Notes: a model not told the origin generated them from the letters alone. DNA of 64,000 nt from Erwinia sp. E_sp_B01_1 (GCF_036865545.1 NZ_CP142208.1:4526001-4590000); one strand, 5' to 3'. Shown: positions 40,660-51,358, counted from the stretch's first letter. Numbers and translations: made by a program.

Positions 40660-41352
40660 TTACCTGTAAAGCCACCAGGCGGTACGTTCAATGACGCCAC
40701 CGCAGCGGTGATAAAGTCGGAGTGCCGGTAAGTTGCCCAACTGGGTGGCAACATGCAGGCGTGTAAGGCGTCGGGCACGGCACCAGTCGGAAGCCGCTTC
40801 GATCATCCGCTGACCCACACCCAGCCCCTGCGCTGCTGGCAGGGTGGCCAGCAGCCCAATTCTTGCACCGCCATCCGGCAGTTCGCGGAGTGAAACAAAT
40901 CCCTGAAGGATTCCCTGCGCGTCAACAGCCAGCAGGCATTGATGATCGAAAGCGCCGAGCACGGCATTTTCAATCCACTGGGCATAGAAACGGCCACTGT
41001 CGCCAGGCTGGTACCAGGGCATACGGAAACGACTCTGGGTGAAAGCCTCTGCTGCTGCATCCCGCAGTGCGGGAATATGTTCCTTCCGGGCAATGCGGAT
41101 GCCCTCAGGACGGCCTGCTGAGGAGACGCCCAACACAAAGTCAGCTTCCCCTTCGACCAGCCTGAAACCCAGGGCAGTCAGTGCATCCAGCTCCGCTGTC
41201 TGCTGCGAGAGCACTTTAGCCTGAACGAGATCGTAGCCTGCGAACAGGGCTTCGCTCAATGGCGTGTCGCCCCCGAACTCGATCAGGCCACTTTGCCGCT
41301 GGAAGAAGGTGTTCTCCCACTGCAGGGGATTAATACTGGCGTGGACGGGCAT
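40660..41352 (-). CDS. wecD: WecD (RffC), dTDP-fucosamine acetyltransferase
   Basis: A 230-residue GNAT acetyltransferase (E. coli: 224). It acetylates dTDP-Fuc4N to dTDP-Fuc4NAc with acetyl-CoA. Conserved parts are [26 protein letters not shown] near residue 112 and the acetyl-CoA loop [17 protein letters not shown] near residue 178, ending in TAWWLYR. Its start lies 23 bases inside the end of the upstream rffG/rffH chimera, reproducing the normal rffH-wecD overlap. That overlap shows that the 3' end of rffH is original. Confidence 0.95.
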   Translation of the reverse strand: MPVHASINPLQWENTFFQRQSGLIEFGGDTPLSEALFAGYDLVQAKVLSQQTAELDALTALGFRLVEGEADFVLGVSSAGRPEGIRIARKEHIPALRDAAAEAFTQSRFRMPWYQPGDSGRFYAQWIENAVLGAFDHQCLLAVDAQGILQGFVSLRELPDGGARIGLLATLPAAQGLGVGQRMIEAASDWCRARRLTRLHVATQLGNLPALRLYHRCGGVIERTAWWLYR

Positions 41353-41542
41353 GTAATAGATCCACCAGATATTGGCCGTAGCCGGTTTTCACTTCCTTAG
41401 CCACCGGGGCCAGTGAAGCAAGGTTGCCGGCATAACTGAGTTTATCGACCACCCTGACATGATCGTCAGTGGTGGCGAGGATATGTCGCACTACCGCCGA
41501 GCCAATAAAACCGGCGCCGCCCGTTACCAGCACCCGCTTCAT
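41330..41542 (-). pseudogene. Chimeric remnant: start of rffG fused in frame to the end of rffH
   Basis: A 70-codon frame. Residues 1 to about 48 ([18 protein letters not shown] ... NLASLAPVA) are the Rossmann start of RffG, dTDP-glucose 4,6-dehydratase. Residues from about 52 ([19 protein letters not shown]) are the last 19 of RffH, glucose-1-phosphate thymidylyltransferase. From E. coli lengths (355 and 293) about 1.75 kb is missing, including all catalytic residues of both enzymes. The junction is near 41387-41401. Both outer overlaps (4 bases with wecC, 23 with wecD) are kept, so downstream translation coupling survives. The peptide should have no enzyme activity. Confidence 0.9.
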
Positions 41543-42801
41543 TGCCAGACCCCTTTGGTATCCACGATCTGATGCGTGCTGATCTGCCCGATATCCATCG
41601 TTTTGAACTGCGCATGATCGACCAGCATCACCAGCACATCCGCCTGCTGCAAAGCTGGCTCCAGCTGAACCAGTTCGGCCTTATCTTTAAGCACTTTGGG
41701 CAGTTGATGAATGTTGGGTTCCACCACCAGCGTGGTGCCAAGATGCCAGTCAGCAATCATCCCGGCCACATGCATGGCCGGGCTCTCGCGCAGGTCGTCA
41801 ATATCCGGTTTAAAGGCCAGGCCAAAGCAGGCGATGGTCAGCTCACTGGCGCGTTTGTCGCTGGTGGTCAGACTCTCGGCAAGGGCTTTCTTAACCTGCT
41901 CAAGCACCCACAATGGTTTACTGTCATTCACTTCCCGCGCGGTACGAATCAGACGTGCCTGCACGGGATTCTGGGCAACGATAAACCAGGGGTCGACCGC
42001 GATACAGTGCCCGCCTACTCCAGGACCAGGCTGCAGAATATTCACGCGGGGATGCCGGTTCGCCAGCCTAATCAGCTCCCAGACGTTGATCCCCTGATCG
42101 GCACAGATCAGCGAAAGTTCGTTTGCAAAAGCGATGTTGACGTCACGGAAGCTGTTTTCAGTAAGCTTGCACATTTCAGCGGTGCGGGAATTGGTCACCA
42201 CGCACTCGCCTTCAAGGAAAATGTTGTACAGATCGCAGGCGAGCTGAGAGCATGCTGGCGTCATACCGCCAATCACCCGGTCATTTTTGATCAGTTCGAC
42301 CATCACTTTGCCAGGCAGTACCCGTTCCGGGCAATAAGCGATATGCACATCGGCGGCTTCTCCCACCTGCTGGGGGAAAGTCAGGTCGCTACGTGCCATT
42401 GCCAGCCACGCGGCCATTTGCTCGGTAGCCCCGACCGGTGACGTGGATTCGAGGATCACCAGGTCCCCTTTTTTCAGCACCGGCGCGATCGATTCTGCCG
42501 CAGCCTTTACCCAACTCAAATCTGGCTGATGATCTTCTTTGAACGGCGTTGGCACCGCAATCAGAAAGGCATCAGCGGGTTCAGGTTTCGTTGATGCACG
42601 CAGAAAGCCCTGTTCCACGGCTGTTTTCACCACAAGATCCAGATCCGGCTCAACGATGTGAATCTCACCCCGGTTAATGGTCTCTACGGCGTGCGCATTG
42701 ATATCAATACCCAGCACCTTTTTTTGTCGGGATGCAAAAGCGGCAGCGGTGGGCAGCCCAATATAGCCAAGCCCAATAATGGAAATGGTAGAAAATGTCA
42801 T
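41539..42801 (-). CDS. wecC: WecC, UDP-N-acetyl-D-mannosamine dehydrogenase
   Basis: A 420-residue NAD-dependent UDP-sugar dehydrogenase, identical in length to E. coli WecC. It oxidises UDP-ManNAc to UDP-ManNAcA for ECA. The nucleotide-binding start [17 protein letters not shown] is at residues 7-23, [12 protein letters not shown] near 119, and the catalytic Cys lies in [15 protein letters not shown] near 263. It overlaps wecB upstream and the rffG remnant downstream by 4 bases each. Confidence 0.97.
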   Translation of the reverse strand: MTFSTISIIGLGYIGLPTAAAFASRQKKVLGIDINAHAVETINRGEIHIVEPDLDLVVKTAVEQGFLRASTKPEPADAFLIAVPTPFKEDHQPDLSWVKAAAESIAPVLKKGDLVILESTSPVGATEQMAAWLAMARSDLTFPQQVGEAADVHIAYCPERVLPGKVMVELIKNDRVIGGMTPACSQLACDLYNIFLEGECVVTNSRTAEMCKLTENSFRDVNIAFANELSLICADQGINVWELIRLANRHPRVNILQPGPGVGGHCIAVDPWFIVAQNPVQARLIRTAREVNDSKPLWVLEQVKKALAESLTTSDKRASELTIACFGLAFKPDIDDLRESPAMHVAGMIADWHLGTTLVVEPNIHQLPKVLKDKAELVQLEPALQQADVLVMLVDHAQFKTMDIGQISTHQIVDTKGVWQ

Positions 42802-43928
42802 AACGTAACCCTGTTCTTTTTCAGTGCCTGCACGATACGTTCGCAGGCCAGACCGTCCCCATAAGGGTTGTGGGCACGGCTCATGGAGTGATAGGCCTCT
42901 TCATCCGTCAGCAGACGGGTGACTTCACTGACGATTTTCTGCACGTCAGTGCCAACCAGCCTGACGGTACCCGCCTCAATCGCTTCTGGCCGCTCCGTGG
43001 TTTCACGCATAACCAGCACGGGTTTACCAAGCGAAGGCGCTTCCTCCTGGATGCCGCCAGAGTCAGTCAGGATCAGCCAGGAATGCACCATCAGCCAGAC
43101 AAACGGCAGGTACTCCTGCGGCTCAATCAGGATGATATTGTCGATACCGCTGAGTATGCGGTTGACCGGTTCGCTGACGTTGGGATTCAGATGGACCGGA
43201 TAGACAATCTGCGCTTCAGGATGCAGACGAGCAATTTCCGCCAGGGCGCTGCAGATGCGCTCAAAACCGCCACCAAAGCTCTCGCGGCGATGGCCGGTGA
43301 CCAGAATCAGTTTTTTATTGCTGTCCAGGAAGGGATAACGTGTGCCCAGGCTCTCGCGTAATACTTCATCACTCAGCACCCGATCCCTGACCCAGAACAG
43401 GGCATCAATGACGGTATTACCGGTCACAAACATCCGATCGCTGCGCAGGTTTTCCCGCAGGAGATTCTGCCGGGCATTTTCGGTGGGCGTGAAGTGATAA
43501 GAGGCCAGATGCCCGGTTAAGGTCCGGTTAGCTTCTTCAGGCCAGGGAGAGTAGAGATCGCCAGTCCGCAGCCCTGCCTCTACGTGCCCGACAGGAATGC
43601 GATGGTAAAATGCCGCCAGGCTGGCAGCAAAAGTGGTGGTGGTATCGCCATGTACCAGCACCACATCCGGCTTGAAGTCATCAAGTACGGCCTTCAGCCC
43701 TTCAAGAATACGGCTGGTGATCTCTGTCAGGCCCTGTCCGTGGCTCATAATATTCAGATCATAGTCCGGCACAATGGCGAACAATTTCAGCACCTGATCC
43801 AACATTTCGCGATGTTGTGCAGTGACGCACAGACGAGCGTCGATCTCGCTATCCTGTGCGAGCGTATGGACCAGGGGCGCCATTTTTATTGCTTCCGGGC
43901 GCGTGCCAAACACAGTTAATACTTTCAC
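42798..43928 (-). CDS. wecB: WecB, UDP-N-acetylglucosamine 2-epimerase
   Basis: A 376-residue non-hydrolysing epimerase, the same length as E. coli WecB. It interconverts UDP-GlcNAc and UDP-ManNAc. Signatures are [16 protein letters not shown] at the N-terminus, [16 protein letters not shown] near residue 92, [18 protein letters not shown] near 116, and [22 protein letters not shown] near 285. It is followed by wecC with a 4-base overlap and preceded by wzzE after 46 bases. Confidence 0.97.
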   Translation of the reverse strand: MKVLTVFGTRPEAIKMAPLVHTLAQDSEIDARLCVTAQHREMLDQVLKLFAIVPDYDLNIMSHGQGLTEITSRILEGLKAVLDDFKPDVVLVHGDTTTTFAASLAAFYHRIPVGHVEAGLRTGDLYSPWPEEANRTLTGHLASYHFTPTENARQNLLRENLRSDRMFVTGNTVIDALFWVRDRVLSDEVLRESLGTRYPFLDSNKKLILVTGHRRESFGGGFERICSALAEIARLHPEAQIVYPVHLNPNVSEPVNRILSGIDNIILIEPQEYLPFVWLMVHSWLILTDSGGIQEEAPSLGKPVLVMRETTERPEAIEAGTVRLVGTDVQKIVSEVTRLLTDEEAYHSMSRAHNPYGDGLACERIVQALKKNRVTL

Positions 43929-43974
43929 TGTTACTCTCTTTCATTCGTCTGTCTGATAACGGTAAGCCGGACGA

Positions 43975-45003
43975 TTACTGACGCGTCCTGCGAATCAGCA
44001 CGGTTCCTGCTCCAATTAAGGCACCTACAGCACCCCACATGATCATCAAAAACAGGCGACGAGGGCTGTCACGTTTTACCGGTTCTTCCGGCGTGCGCAA
44101 ATAGCGATAAGTCTGGAAAGTCTTAACCAGCGTAGGCCCTACGTTCAGGGTCGACAGCATGGCTCTGTTTTGATCATAGTCCAGATCGTAACCAGGTCCG
44201 CTTGCCTGAAGATTCTCCAGCCTTGCCTGCAGCAACGGGCGGCCTAACATAAAGAGTTCAGAGTCAGGAAGCTGTTCAGAGGGCGTCTCCGTTTTTGCCT
44301 GCTCGAAGCCCTGCTGCTGAGCAATTTTCAACGCCTGCTGAACGCTGTTTACCTGTCGGTCATAAATGGCTTTCGCTACGGCTTCCTGCCTTTTGACCTG
44401 CGCTTTCATCTGGATGGTACGTGCCGCCCAGGCCCCGGTGAGCTCCTCATTCAGATGCGTTGCGGCACGCTGGCTGGCAAAAGCAACATACTGACGCAGC
44501 AAAGTGTTGGCATCTTTAGACGTTTCGGCGACCAGGCGCACGGAATCATTGAGGTTTTTAGCGACATCGGCAGGCTGGAACTGGATGTTGGCAATCATCT
44601 CATCCAGTAGCGCGGCATCGTCGCGGGCACTGCCGCTTTGGCGCTGTTTGAAATAATCGGTCTGCAGCCAGAATTCACGGCGGGTGTCATACGCAGAGAG
44701 TTGCATCACAAACTCCTGGTAAGCTTCATCCATCGCTGAAGGCGGCAGCGCGGTGGTCTGGCTGCCTCTGAAATCCAGATTACTCAGGAATTGCTGCTGG
44801 GAGTAGTAGCTGCCCAGCATGTTCACGGTAGGACGATCGGTAACGGCGGTGGTGCTCCATTTCGGCGTGACCAGCAGGGACCAGCCCCAGGCCAGCAGAG
44901 CCAGCAGCAACGCGCCCCCTGCAATCCATTTTTTACCCTGCCATAAGGTGCAGCAAAGCCCGCGAATATCCAGCTCGTTATGGTTAACGTCGGGATGCGT
45001 CAT
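43975..45003 (-). CDS. wzzE: WzzE, ECA chain-length regulator
   Basis: A 342-residue polysaccharide co-polymerase (E. coli: 348). Two membrane helices, near residues 28-48 and 318-338, flank a periplasmic coiled-coil domain. The Wzz proline-rich motif precedes the second helix (LRTPEEPVKRDSPRRLFLMIMWG). It sets ECA chain length. The ATG at 45003 (MTHPDVNHNELDIRG) has AAGGA upstream; a TTG two codons earlier is less likely. wecA ends 30 bases upstream. Confidence 0.95.
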   Translation of the reverse strand: MTHPDVNHNELDIRGLCCTLWQGKKWIAGGALLLALLAWGWSLLVTPKWSTTAVTDRPTVNMLGSYYSQQQFLSNLDFRGSQTTALPPSAMDEAYQEFVMQLSAYDTRREFWLQTDYFKQRQSGSARDDAALLDEMIANIQFQPADVAKNLNDSVRLVAETSKDANTLLRQYVAFASQRAATHLNEELTGAWAARTIQMKAQVKRQEAVAKAIYDRQVNSVQQALKIAQQQGFEQAKTETPSEQLPDSELFMLGRPLLQARLENLQASGPGYDLDYDQNRAMLSTLNVGPTLVKTFQTYRYLRTPEEPVKRDSPRRLFLMIMWGAVGALIGAGTVLIRRTRQ

Positions 45004-45033
45004 ACTCAAATTCCTTGTTGTCAGGGCAAAAAA

Positions 45034-46139
45034 TCAGTCTGTTTGTGAAGGTTTGTTAGTCTCGCTGTTACGGCGCATACGCCGCTTGATGCGTTTCAGA
45101 AAACGAGCCACCCGCCATGCGCGTTTTATGCAGTAGCCATAAAGCATAAAGGCCAGCAGGAACAGCACCAGCATCATCCATTCGGGAATGAACGAGAGGT
45201 ATTCACCCAGCACGCCAACGGCTGCCAGAAGAGCGGCAGCAGCGGTGATCAGCACAAACGCCTGACGGGAAGTAAACCCGGCACGCATGATCAAGTGATG
45301 AATGTGCTGACGGTCGGCAGAGAAGGGACTCATTCCTTTACTGAGGCGTCGGTACATGATCGCCACCATATCCATCAGCGGAATCGCAATGAGCCATAGC
45401 GCGGTGACAGGGGTAATAGGATGATTTTTTCCCTGAGTCGCCTCAAGCAGGATCCAGATAATCGTAAAGCCGATTAACGTGCTGCCTGCATCTCCCATGA
45501 AAACCTTGTATCGACGGCCTAACATGCCCATGTTGAGCAGAATGTAGGGCACAATCGCGGCAATCATTGCAAAACACCACATAGCCAGGCTTTGCTGTCC
45601 GTCGAACAGCAAAATGATCCCCATAGCGAGGAAGGTAACGCATGAAAGTCCGCCCAGCAGGCCATCAATCCCATCAACCATGTTAAAGGCGTTGATCGCA
45701 GCCCAGACGGCAAACAGGGTAAGCACATAGCCAAACGGCCCTACCACCAGCTCCCAGGGGCCAAAAATATAGCCCAGGCTGAGCAGATAAAGATTCGCCG
45801 CAGCCATCATCACACCCGCTACGCCCGCCTGCACGGCCGCGCGGAATTTGACGCTGATATCATAACGGTCATCCACTGCCCCAACGAGGACCAGAGTCCC
45901 CGCACATCCGAGATAAAGAAGGGAATGGGGGATGTAATAATCCGTGATGGAAAAAGTGAAGCATATCCCTGCAAACACAGAGATACCGCCAACAAGAGGG
46001 ATCACCCCCTGATGGCGCTTACGATAATTAGGCTTGTCCACTAAACCAATTCGCTTAGCTGCTTTCCGTGCAAAAAAAGAAATGCAAGTGAAAACAGGAA
46101 GATGAACGCAAGCTCTGTACTCAAATTGAGTAAATTCAC
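45034..46139 (-). pseudogene. wecA: wecA, undecaprenyl-phosphate GlcNAc-1-phosphate transferase, frameshift in the first helix
   Basis: The GTG at 46139 opens (M)NLLNLSTELAFIFLF, matching E. coli WecA, which also starts with GTG. At plus-strand A7 (46072-46078) one base is missing. With eight bases the frame continues LFFARKAAKRIGLVDKPNYRKRHQG and gives 368 residues (E. coli: 367). The downstream frame is whole, with NAFNMVDGIDGLLGG, KVFMGDAGSTLIGF and RQHIHHL. As written only a start inside the gene (GTG at 46041) would be open, losing the first helix. WecA begins ECA and many O antigens. Mutation or homopolymer undercall cannot be told apart here. Confidence 0.87.
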
Positions 46140-46166
46140 ATTAACCAGCTCTCTGCAATGAACCTA

Positions 46167-46194
46167 ATAATATTGACGGCGTACATTGTGCCAA
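46167..46194 (-). promoter_or_regulatory. Candidate wecA operon promoter
   Basis: On the minus strand TTGGCA and TATTAT are separated by 16 bases and lie 28 bases before the wecA GTG. The remaining bases of the 308-base gap to rho (46140-46447) hold the rho terminator and no gene. Confidence 0.45.
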
Positions 46195-46310
46195 ACACAT
46201 CGATAAGATTCTGTATTTTTTTCAGCAGGAAGAACGTACTGCATCAAATAATTGCTCTTCCGGCCTGCGTAAATCGGGTCAAATTCCTGAATATCTTAGG
46301 ATTCAAAAAC

Positions 46311-46338
46311 GAAAAACGCCACGTCTGAGCGTGGCGTT
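46311..46338 (-). terminator. Terminator downstream of rho
   Basis: AACGCCACG / CGTGGCGTT around six bases, followed on the minus strand by TTTTTCGTTTTTG, 110 bases past the rho stop. It separates rho from the wec operon. Confidence 0.85.
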
Positions 46339-46447
46339 CCCCGAGTTTTCAAATCTTTGCAGCCGCTGGCGACCTCCCTCTACGGAGAGGCCAAAAAGCG
46401 CGGATTGAGCAGGCCAACCCCGCACTTTTTACGGCAGGTAACACGTC

Positions 46448-47707
46448 TTAAGAGCGTTTCATCATGTCGAAGAACTCATCGTTGGTTTTGGTCATGGCCA
46501 ACTTATTGATGAGGAACTCCATTGCGTCGATTTCACCCATTGGATGGATGATTTTGCGCAGGATCCACATTTTCTGCAGTTCTTCAGAGCTGGTAAGCAA
46601 CTCTTCTTTACGCGTACCGGAACGATTGTAGTCGATAGCAGGGAACACGCGCTTCTCAGCGATTTTACGCGCCAGATGCAGTTCCATGTTGCCGGTACCT
46701 TTAAATTCTTCGTAGATCACTTCGTCCATTTTCGAGCCGGTATCAACCAGCGCGGTGGCGATAATGGTCAGGCTTCCGCCCTCTTCTACGTTACGGGCAG
46801 CACCGAAGAAACGCTTAGGACGATGCAGGGCGTTAGCATCCACACCACCGGTCAACACTTTACCGGAAGCCGGGACAACGGTGTTATAGGCACGAGCCAG
46901 ACGGGTGATGGAGTCCAGAAGGATGATCACATCTTTCTTGTGCTCAACCAGGCGTTTGGCTTTCTCGATAACCATTTCGGCAACCTGCACGTGGCGGGAA
47001 GCGGGTTCATCGAAGGTGGAAGCAATAACTTCACCTTTCACCAGACGCTGCATCTCGGTAACTTCTTCAGGACGCTCGTCGATCAGCAGCACCATCAGCA
47101 CGCAGTCTGGGTGGTTGTAAGCAATGCTGGTTGCAATGTTCTGCAGCAGCATCGTTTTACCGGCTTTTGGCGGTGCCACGATCAGACCACGCTGGCCACG
47201 GCCAATTGGGGAAGCCAGATCCAGAACACGTGCGGTCAAATCTTCAGTCGAACCGTTACCACGTTCCATGCGCAGACGAGAGTTTGCGTGCAGTGGGGTT
47301 AAGTTTTCGAACAGGATTTTGTTGCGGGCGTTTTCTGGTTTGTCGAAGTTAACTTCATTAACCTTCAGCAGGGCGAAATAACGCTCACCTTCTTTCGGCG
47401 GACGGATCTTGCCGGAAATGGTGTCACCAGTGCGGAGGTTGAAGCGGCGGATTTGACTTGGGGAAACGTAGATATCATCTGGACCGGCGAGGTAGGAGCT
47501 GTCTCCTGAGCGGAGGAAACCAAATCCATCCTGCAATATCTCAAGGACGCCGTCGCCGAAGATGTCTTCGCCGCTTTTTGCATGCTGCTTGAGGATAGAG
47601 AAAATAATGTCCTGTTTGCGCATGCGAGCCTGGTTTTCAAGCCCCATGTTTTCGCCGAGTGTAATCAGGTCAGAAACCGGCGTATTTTTTAATTCGGTAA
47701 GATTCAT
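46448..47707 (-). CDS. rho: Rho transcription termination factor
   Basis: A 419-residue hexameric RNA helicase, the same length as E. coli Rho and almost identical. The N-terminal helix bundle and cold-shock RNA-binding domain contain GFGFLR near residue 62. Walker [13 protein letters not shown] is near residue 178, Walker [12 protein letters not shown] near 262, and the Q and R loops ([22 protein letters not shown]) follow. It ends Rho-dependent transcripts. The 388-base leader to trxA (47708-48095) is the expected site of its autogenous control. Confidence 0.98.
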   Translation of the reverse strand: MNLTELKNTPVSDLITLGENMGLENQARMRKQDIIFSILKQHAKSGEDIFGDGVLEILQDGFGFLRSGDSSYLAGPDDIYVSPSQIRRFNLRTGDTISGKIRPPKEGERYFALLKVNEVNFDKPENARNKILFENLTPLHANSRLRMERGNGSTEDLTARVLDLASPIGRGQRGLIVAPPKAGKTMLLQNIATSIAYNHPDCVLMVLLIDERPEEVTEMQRLVKGEVIASTFDEPASRHVQVAEMVIEKAKRLVEHKKDVIILLDSITRLARAYNTVVPASGKVLTGGVDANALHRPKRFFGAARNVEEGGSLTIIATALVDTGSKMDEVIYEEFKGTGNMELHLARKIAEKRVFPAIDYNRSGTRKEELLTSSEELQKMWILRKIIHPMGEIDAMEFLINKLAMTKTNDEFFDMMKRS

Positions 47708-48095
47708 AATGGTGGGTTCTTAAACTCGGGGTAAATCTCGGGATGTTTGTCGTAAGTGGTATGGTGAAAAATCCATGCCTGTTAATGGCATTCTTGTCAG
47801 GATCCGCTCGATGATCACGTGCAGGAAAACGCAAATCTGAAACGAGGGGACGGTAAGGACAAGACGCCGGAAATTCTGATTCTGATGATGCTACCGTCAG
47901 ATTGCTGAACGTCTGTGAGAGATGAATACAGTGTTCAACAAGGAGTAAATCTAAGATTCAAACTACAGGTAAGTACGTAGTGCAGTAAAATCAACTTAGC
48001 ATGACTGATGGCAAACGTCTAGCGGTGAACTAAAAATATGCCGGCCATCTGGCAGAGAGCAAAAACAGACTCGCCACCAGCAGCCGGACAGGCTG
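47708..48095 (-). promoter_or_regulatory. rho leader region, with a possible small leader frame
   Basis: This gap between trxA and rho holds no recognisable protein. E. coli rho has a leader with the small rhoL frame and is autoregulated by Rho-dependent attenuation. Here a 23-codon frame beginning MPLTGMDFSPYHLRQ ends about 20 bases before the rho ATG. It lacks a clear ribosome site and does not resemble E. coli RhoL, so I report it only as a possibility. A trxA terminator is expected near 48060-48090 but is not convincing. Confidence 0.4.
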
Positions 48096-48428
48096 TTAGC
48101 CCAGGTTCGCGTTGAGGAACTCTTTGAGCTGGCCTTTAGAGAGGGCGCCCACTTTGGTCGCCGCTACTTCGCCGTTTTTGAACAGCAACAAAGTAGGAAT
48201 ACCACGAATACCGTATTTAGGCGCGGTGCCTGGGTTATCGTCGATATTCAGTTTTGCGATTGTCAGCTTGCCGTCATACTCTTCAGCGACTTCATCGAGG
48301 ATCGGGGCGATCATTTTACAAGGACCACACCACTCTGCCCAGAAATCGACCAACGTTAAACCTTCTGCTTTTAATACGTCAGATTCGAAGCTGTCATCGG
48401 TCAGGTGAACAATTTTATCGCTGCTCAT
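48096..48428 (-). CDS. trxA: Thioredoxin 1
   Basis: A 110-residue protein (E. coli: 109), differing by one extra Ser near the start. The redox pair is in [10 protein letters not shown] at residues 34 and 37, the buried Asp in VDFWAEW, and the cis-Pro in [11 protein letters not shown]. It reduces cytoplasmic protein disulfides and ribonucleotide reductase. It is divergent from rhlB across 116 bases and upstream of rho on the same strand. Confidence 0.98.
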   Translation of the reverse strand: MSSDKIVHLTDDSFESDVLKAEGLTLVDFWAEWCGPCKMIAPILDEVAEEYDGKLTIAKLNIDDNPGTAPKYGIRGIPTLLLFKNGEVAATKVGALSKGQLKEFLNANLG

Positions 48429-48544
48429 GTCTTACTCCAAAAGTTATGCCTGGCTGGTTGGCGTAAAATCTGCCAACTTAGGTTGACTTTATTTCACCGG
48501 ATACGCTTTCGTAAAGCAATAGTAAGCTGATATTCTACCACACT

Positions 48545-49837
48545 ATGAGCAAAACACACTTAACTGAACAGAAGTTTTCCGACTTCGCCCTGCACCCTCA
48601 GGTGATTGAAGCCCTTGAAACTAAAGGCTTTCATAACTGCACGCCTATCCAGGCGCTGGCATTACCTTTCACGCTCTCAGGGCGTGATGTAGCGGGACAG
48701 GCGCAAACCGGTACCGGGAAAACGATGGCGTTTCTGACGTCAACGTTCCATCATCTTCTTTCTCACCCTGCGCCAGAAGGCCGTCAGGTCAATCAACCAC
48801 GTGCGTTGATCCTGGCTCCAACCCGTGAATTAGCCGTGCAGATTCATGCCGATGCTGAACCTCTGACGCAGGCAACCGGCCTTAAGCTTGGTCTGGCTTA
48901 CGGCGGTGACGGCTACGACAAACAGCTAAAAGTGCTGGAAAGCGGCGTGGACATTTTGATCGGCACCACTGGCCGGTTAATTGATTACGCTAAACAGAAT
49001 CACGTTAACCTGGGCGCTATCCAGGTCGTTGTGCTCGATGAAGCAGATCGCATGTTCGATCTCGGGTTCATTAAAGATATTCGCTGGCTGTTCCGTCGTA
49101 TGCCTGCGGCAAACCAACGTTTGAATATGCTCTTCTCCGCGACACTCTCTTTCCGTGTGCGTGAACTGGCGTTCGAAAACATGAACAATGCCGAATACGT
49201 GGAAGTTGAGCCAGAGCAGAAAACCGGGCACCGCATTAAAGAAGAACTTTTCTACCCTTCTAACGAAGAGAAAATGCGTCTGTTGCAGACCCTGCTGGAA
49301 GAAGAGTGGCCAGATCGCGCCATTATCTTTGCCAACACCAAACACCGCTGTGAAGATATCTGGGGCCATCTGGCTGCCGATGGTCACCGTGTCGGTTTGT
49401 TGACCGGTGATGTCGCACAGAAAAAGCGCCTGCGTATTCTGGATGACTTCACCAAAGGCGATGTGGACATTCTGGTAGCAACCGACGTTGCCGCCCGCGG
49501 CCTGCATATCCCTGCGGTTACGCATGTCTTCAACTACGATTTGCCGGACGATCGTGAAGATTATGTTCACCGTATTGGCCGTACCGGACGTGCTGGCGCA
49601 AACGGGCACTCCATCAGCCTGGCCTGTGAAGAGTACGCGCTGAACCTGCCGGCCATTGAAGAGTATATTGGCCACAGCATTACCGTCAGCCGTTATAACA
49701 GTGATGCGCTGATGAGCGACTTACCGCCTGCGAAACGCCTGACCCGCAATCGTTCCGGCAACGGTCCACGTCGTGGCGGCAATAACAATCGCCGCAGCAG
49801 TGCACCACGTAACAACAACCGTAAACGTTCGGGTTAA
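48545..49837 (+). CDS. rhlB: RhlB, DEAD-box RNA helicase of the degradosome
   Basis: A 430-residue DEAD-box helicase (E. coli: 421). In order: Q motif (GFHNCTPIQ), AQTGTGKT near residue 57, [23 protein letters not shown] near 165, [19 protein letters not shown] near 320, and [10 protein letters not shown]. The C-terminal tail is Arg/Asn/Gly-rich ([20 protein letters not shown]), somewhat longer than in E. coli, and would bind RNA. RhlB works with RNase E and PNPase in mRNA decay. gppA follows after 7 bases. Confidence 0.97.
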   Translation: MSKTHLTEQKFSDFALHPQVIEALETKGFHNCTPIQALALPFTLSGRDVAGQAQTGTGKTMAFLTSTFHHLLSHPAPEGRQVNQPRALILAPTRELAVQIHADAEPLTQATGLKLGLAYGGDGYDKQLKVLESGVDILIGTTGRLIDYAKQNHVNLGAIQVVVLDEADRMFDLGFIKDIRWLFRRMPAANQRLNMLFSATLSFRVRELAFENMNNAEYVEVEPEQKTGHRIKEELFYPSNEEKMRLLQTLLEEEWPDRAIIFANTKHRCEDIWGHLAADGHRVGLLTGDVAQKKRLRILDDFTKGDVDILVATDVAARGLHIPAVTHVFNYDLPDDREDYVHRIGRTGRAGANGHSISLACEEYALNLPAIEEYIGHSITVSRYNSDALMSDLPPAKRLTRNRSGNGPRRGGNNNRRSSAPRNNNRKRSG

Positions 49838-49844
49838 AACAACC

Positions 49845-51329
49845 ATGCTGAGCGCGTCATCACTCTATGCTGCTATCGATCTGGGATCGAACAGTTTTCA
49901 TATGTTGGTGGTGCGCGAGGTGGCTGGCACTATCCAGACCGTGGCGCGTATCAAGCGCAAAGTGCGTCTGGCTGCCGGCCTGGACACCGACAGTCATCTC
50001 TCAGCTGAGGCGATGGAGCGTGGCTGGCAGTGCCTGCGGTTATTCTCAGAACAGTTACAGGATATTCCAGCCGATCAAATTCGCGTAGTCGCTACTGCCA
50101 CTCTCCGGCTTGCGGCTAATGCGGGAACCTTTCTGCATACTGCTCAGCAAATCCTTGGTTGCCCGGTGAATGTCATCAGCGGCGAAGAGGAAGCACGTCT
50201 GATTTACCAGGGCGTCTCACATACCACCGGTGGCGCTGCAAAACGCCTGGTCGTCGATATTGGCGGCGGCAGCACAGAGTTGGTGACGGGAAGCGGTTCA
50301 CAAACCACCTCGCTCTTCAGCCTGTCGATGGGATGTGTGACCTGGCTCGAACGCTATTTTGGCAATCGTCATCTGGGTAAAGAAAACTTCGGGCAGGCAG
50401 AACAGGCAGCACGTGAAATGATCCGTCCGGTTGCTGCACAGTTGCGGGAACAGGGTTGGCAGGTTTGTGTAGGTGCATCAGGCACCGTGCAGGCACTGCA
50501 GGAAATCATGATGGCTCAGGGGATGGATGAACGCATCACCCTCAGCAAACTGCAACAGCTGAAACAGCGCGCTATTCAGTGTGGCAAACTGGAAGAGCTG
50601 GAAATCGAAGGACTGACGCTGGAGCGGGCGCTGGTTTTCCCTAGCGGGCTCTCCATTTTGATCGCCATCTTCACCGAACTGAACATCAGCAGCATGACGC
50701 TGGCCGGTGGTGCACTGCGTGAAGGTCTGGTCTATGGCATGTTGCACCTTCCGGTAGATCGCGATATCCGCACCCGTACGCTGCACAACATTCAGCGGCG
50801 CTTTACCATTGATGCCGAACAGGCCGAGCGCGTTCGCAGCCTGGCGGAAACTTTCGCACGTCAGGTCAGCCACAGCTGGAAACTCGATGACCGATGTCGG
50901 GAACTGCTGGACAGTGCCTGCCTGGTGCATGAAATCGGACTTAGCGTCGATTTCAAACAGGCTCCGCTCCACGCTGCCTACCTGATTCGCCATCTCGACC
51001 TCCCCGGCTTTACCCCGGCACAGAAAAAACTCTTAGCGACTTTGTTGCAAAATCAGGTGAACAGCATCGATCTGGCGGTACTCAGCCAGCAGAATGCTAT
51101 CCCACCAAGAATGGCAGAGCGACTTTGCCGTTTATTGCGTCTGGCCATTATTTTCTCCAGTCGTCGACGGGATGACACGCTGCCTGCGGTACGGTTACAT
51201 GCGGATGAGGATTCGCTGCACGTGACTTTACCTTCTGGCTGGCTTGAGGCGCATCCGCTCCGCGCAGAGCTGCTGGAGCAGGAGTGCCACTGGCAGAGTT
51301 ACGTTCACTGGCCGCTGACTGTCGGATAA
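49845..51329 (+). CDS. gppA: GppA, guanosine pentaphosphate phosphatase/exopolyphosphatase
   Basis: A 494-residue ASKHA-fold Ppx/GppA enzyme, equal in length to E. coli GppA. It converts pppGpp to ppGpp. The phosphate-binding motifs [14 protein letters not shown] near residue 9 and [13 protein letters not shown] near 145 are present, and [14 protein letters not shown] lies near 215. The second has GGGS where E. coli has GGAS. The C-terminal HD-like domain contains [12 protein letters not shown]. The ATG at 49845 follows the rhlB stop; a longer frame inside rhlB is not conserved. Confidence 0.96.
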   Translation: MLSASSLYAAIDLGSNSFHMLVVREVAGTIQTVARIKRKVRLAAGLDTDSHLSAEAMERGWQCLRLFSEQLQDIPADQIRVVATATLRLAANAGTFLHTAQQILGCPVNVISGEEEARLIYQGVSHTTGGAAKRLVVDIGGGSTELVTGSGSQTTSLFSLSMGCVTWLERYFGNRHLGKENFGQAEQAAREMIRPVAAQLREQGWQVCVGASGTVQALQEIMMAQGMDERITLSKLQQLKQRAIQCGKLEELEIEGLTLERALVFPSGLSILIAIFTELNISSMTLAGGALREGLVYGMLHLPVDRDIRTRTLHNIQRRFTIDAEQAERVRSLAETFARQVSHSWKLDDRCRELLDSACLVHEIGLSVDFKQAPLHAAYLIRHLDLPGFTPAQKKLLATLLQNQVNSIDLAVLSQQNAIPPRMAERLCRLLRLAIIFSSRRRDDTLPAVRLHADEDSLHVTLPSGWLEAHPLRAELLEQECHWQSYVHWPLTVG

Positions 51330-51358
51330 TCCACCAGCAGCCAAAACCTTTTACACCT

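Noticed and set aside
40656-40778. Longer WecE beginning within wecD
   Set aside because: The added residues are not conserved and would overlap wecD by over 100 bases; the ATG at 40655 gives the family length.
46034-46041. WecA starting at the internal GTG (MDKPNYRKRH) as a natural short form
   Set aside because: The sequence upstream still encodes the conserved first helix and GTG start in the neighbouring frame, so this is a damaged full-length gene and not a short variant.
46066-46084. Programmed slippage restoring the wecA frame
   Set aside because: Seven T is short for efficient transcriptional slippage, and no stimulatory structure or heptamer is evident. Mutation or read error is simpler.
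49773-49844. Extended start of gppA inside rhlB
   Set aside because: The extra 24 residues are the Arg/Asn-rich rhlB tail read in another frame; the conserved start is 49845.
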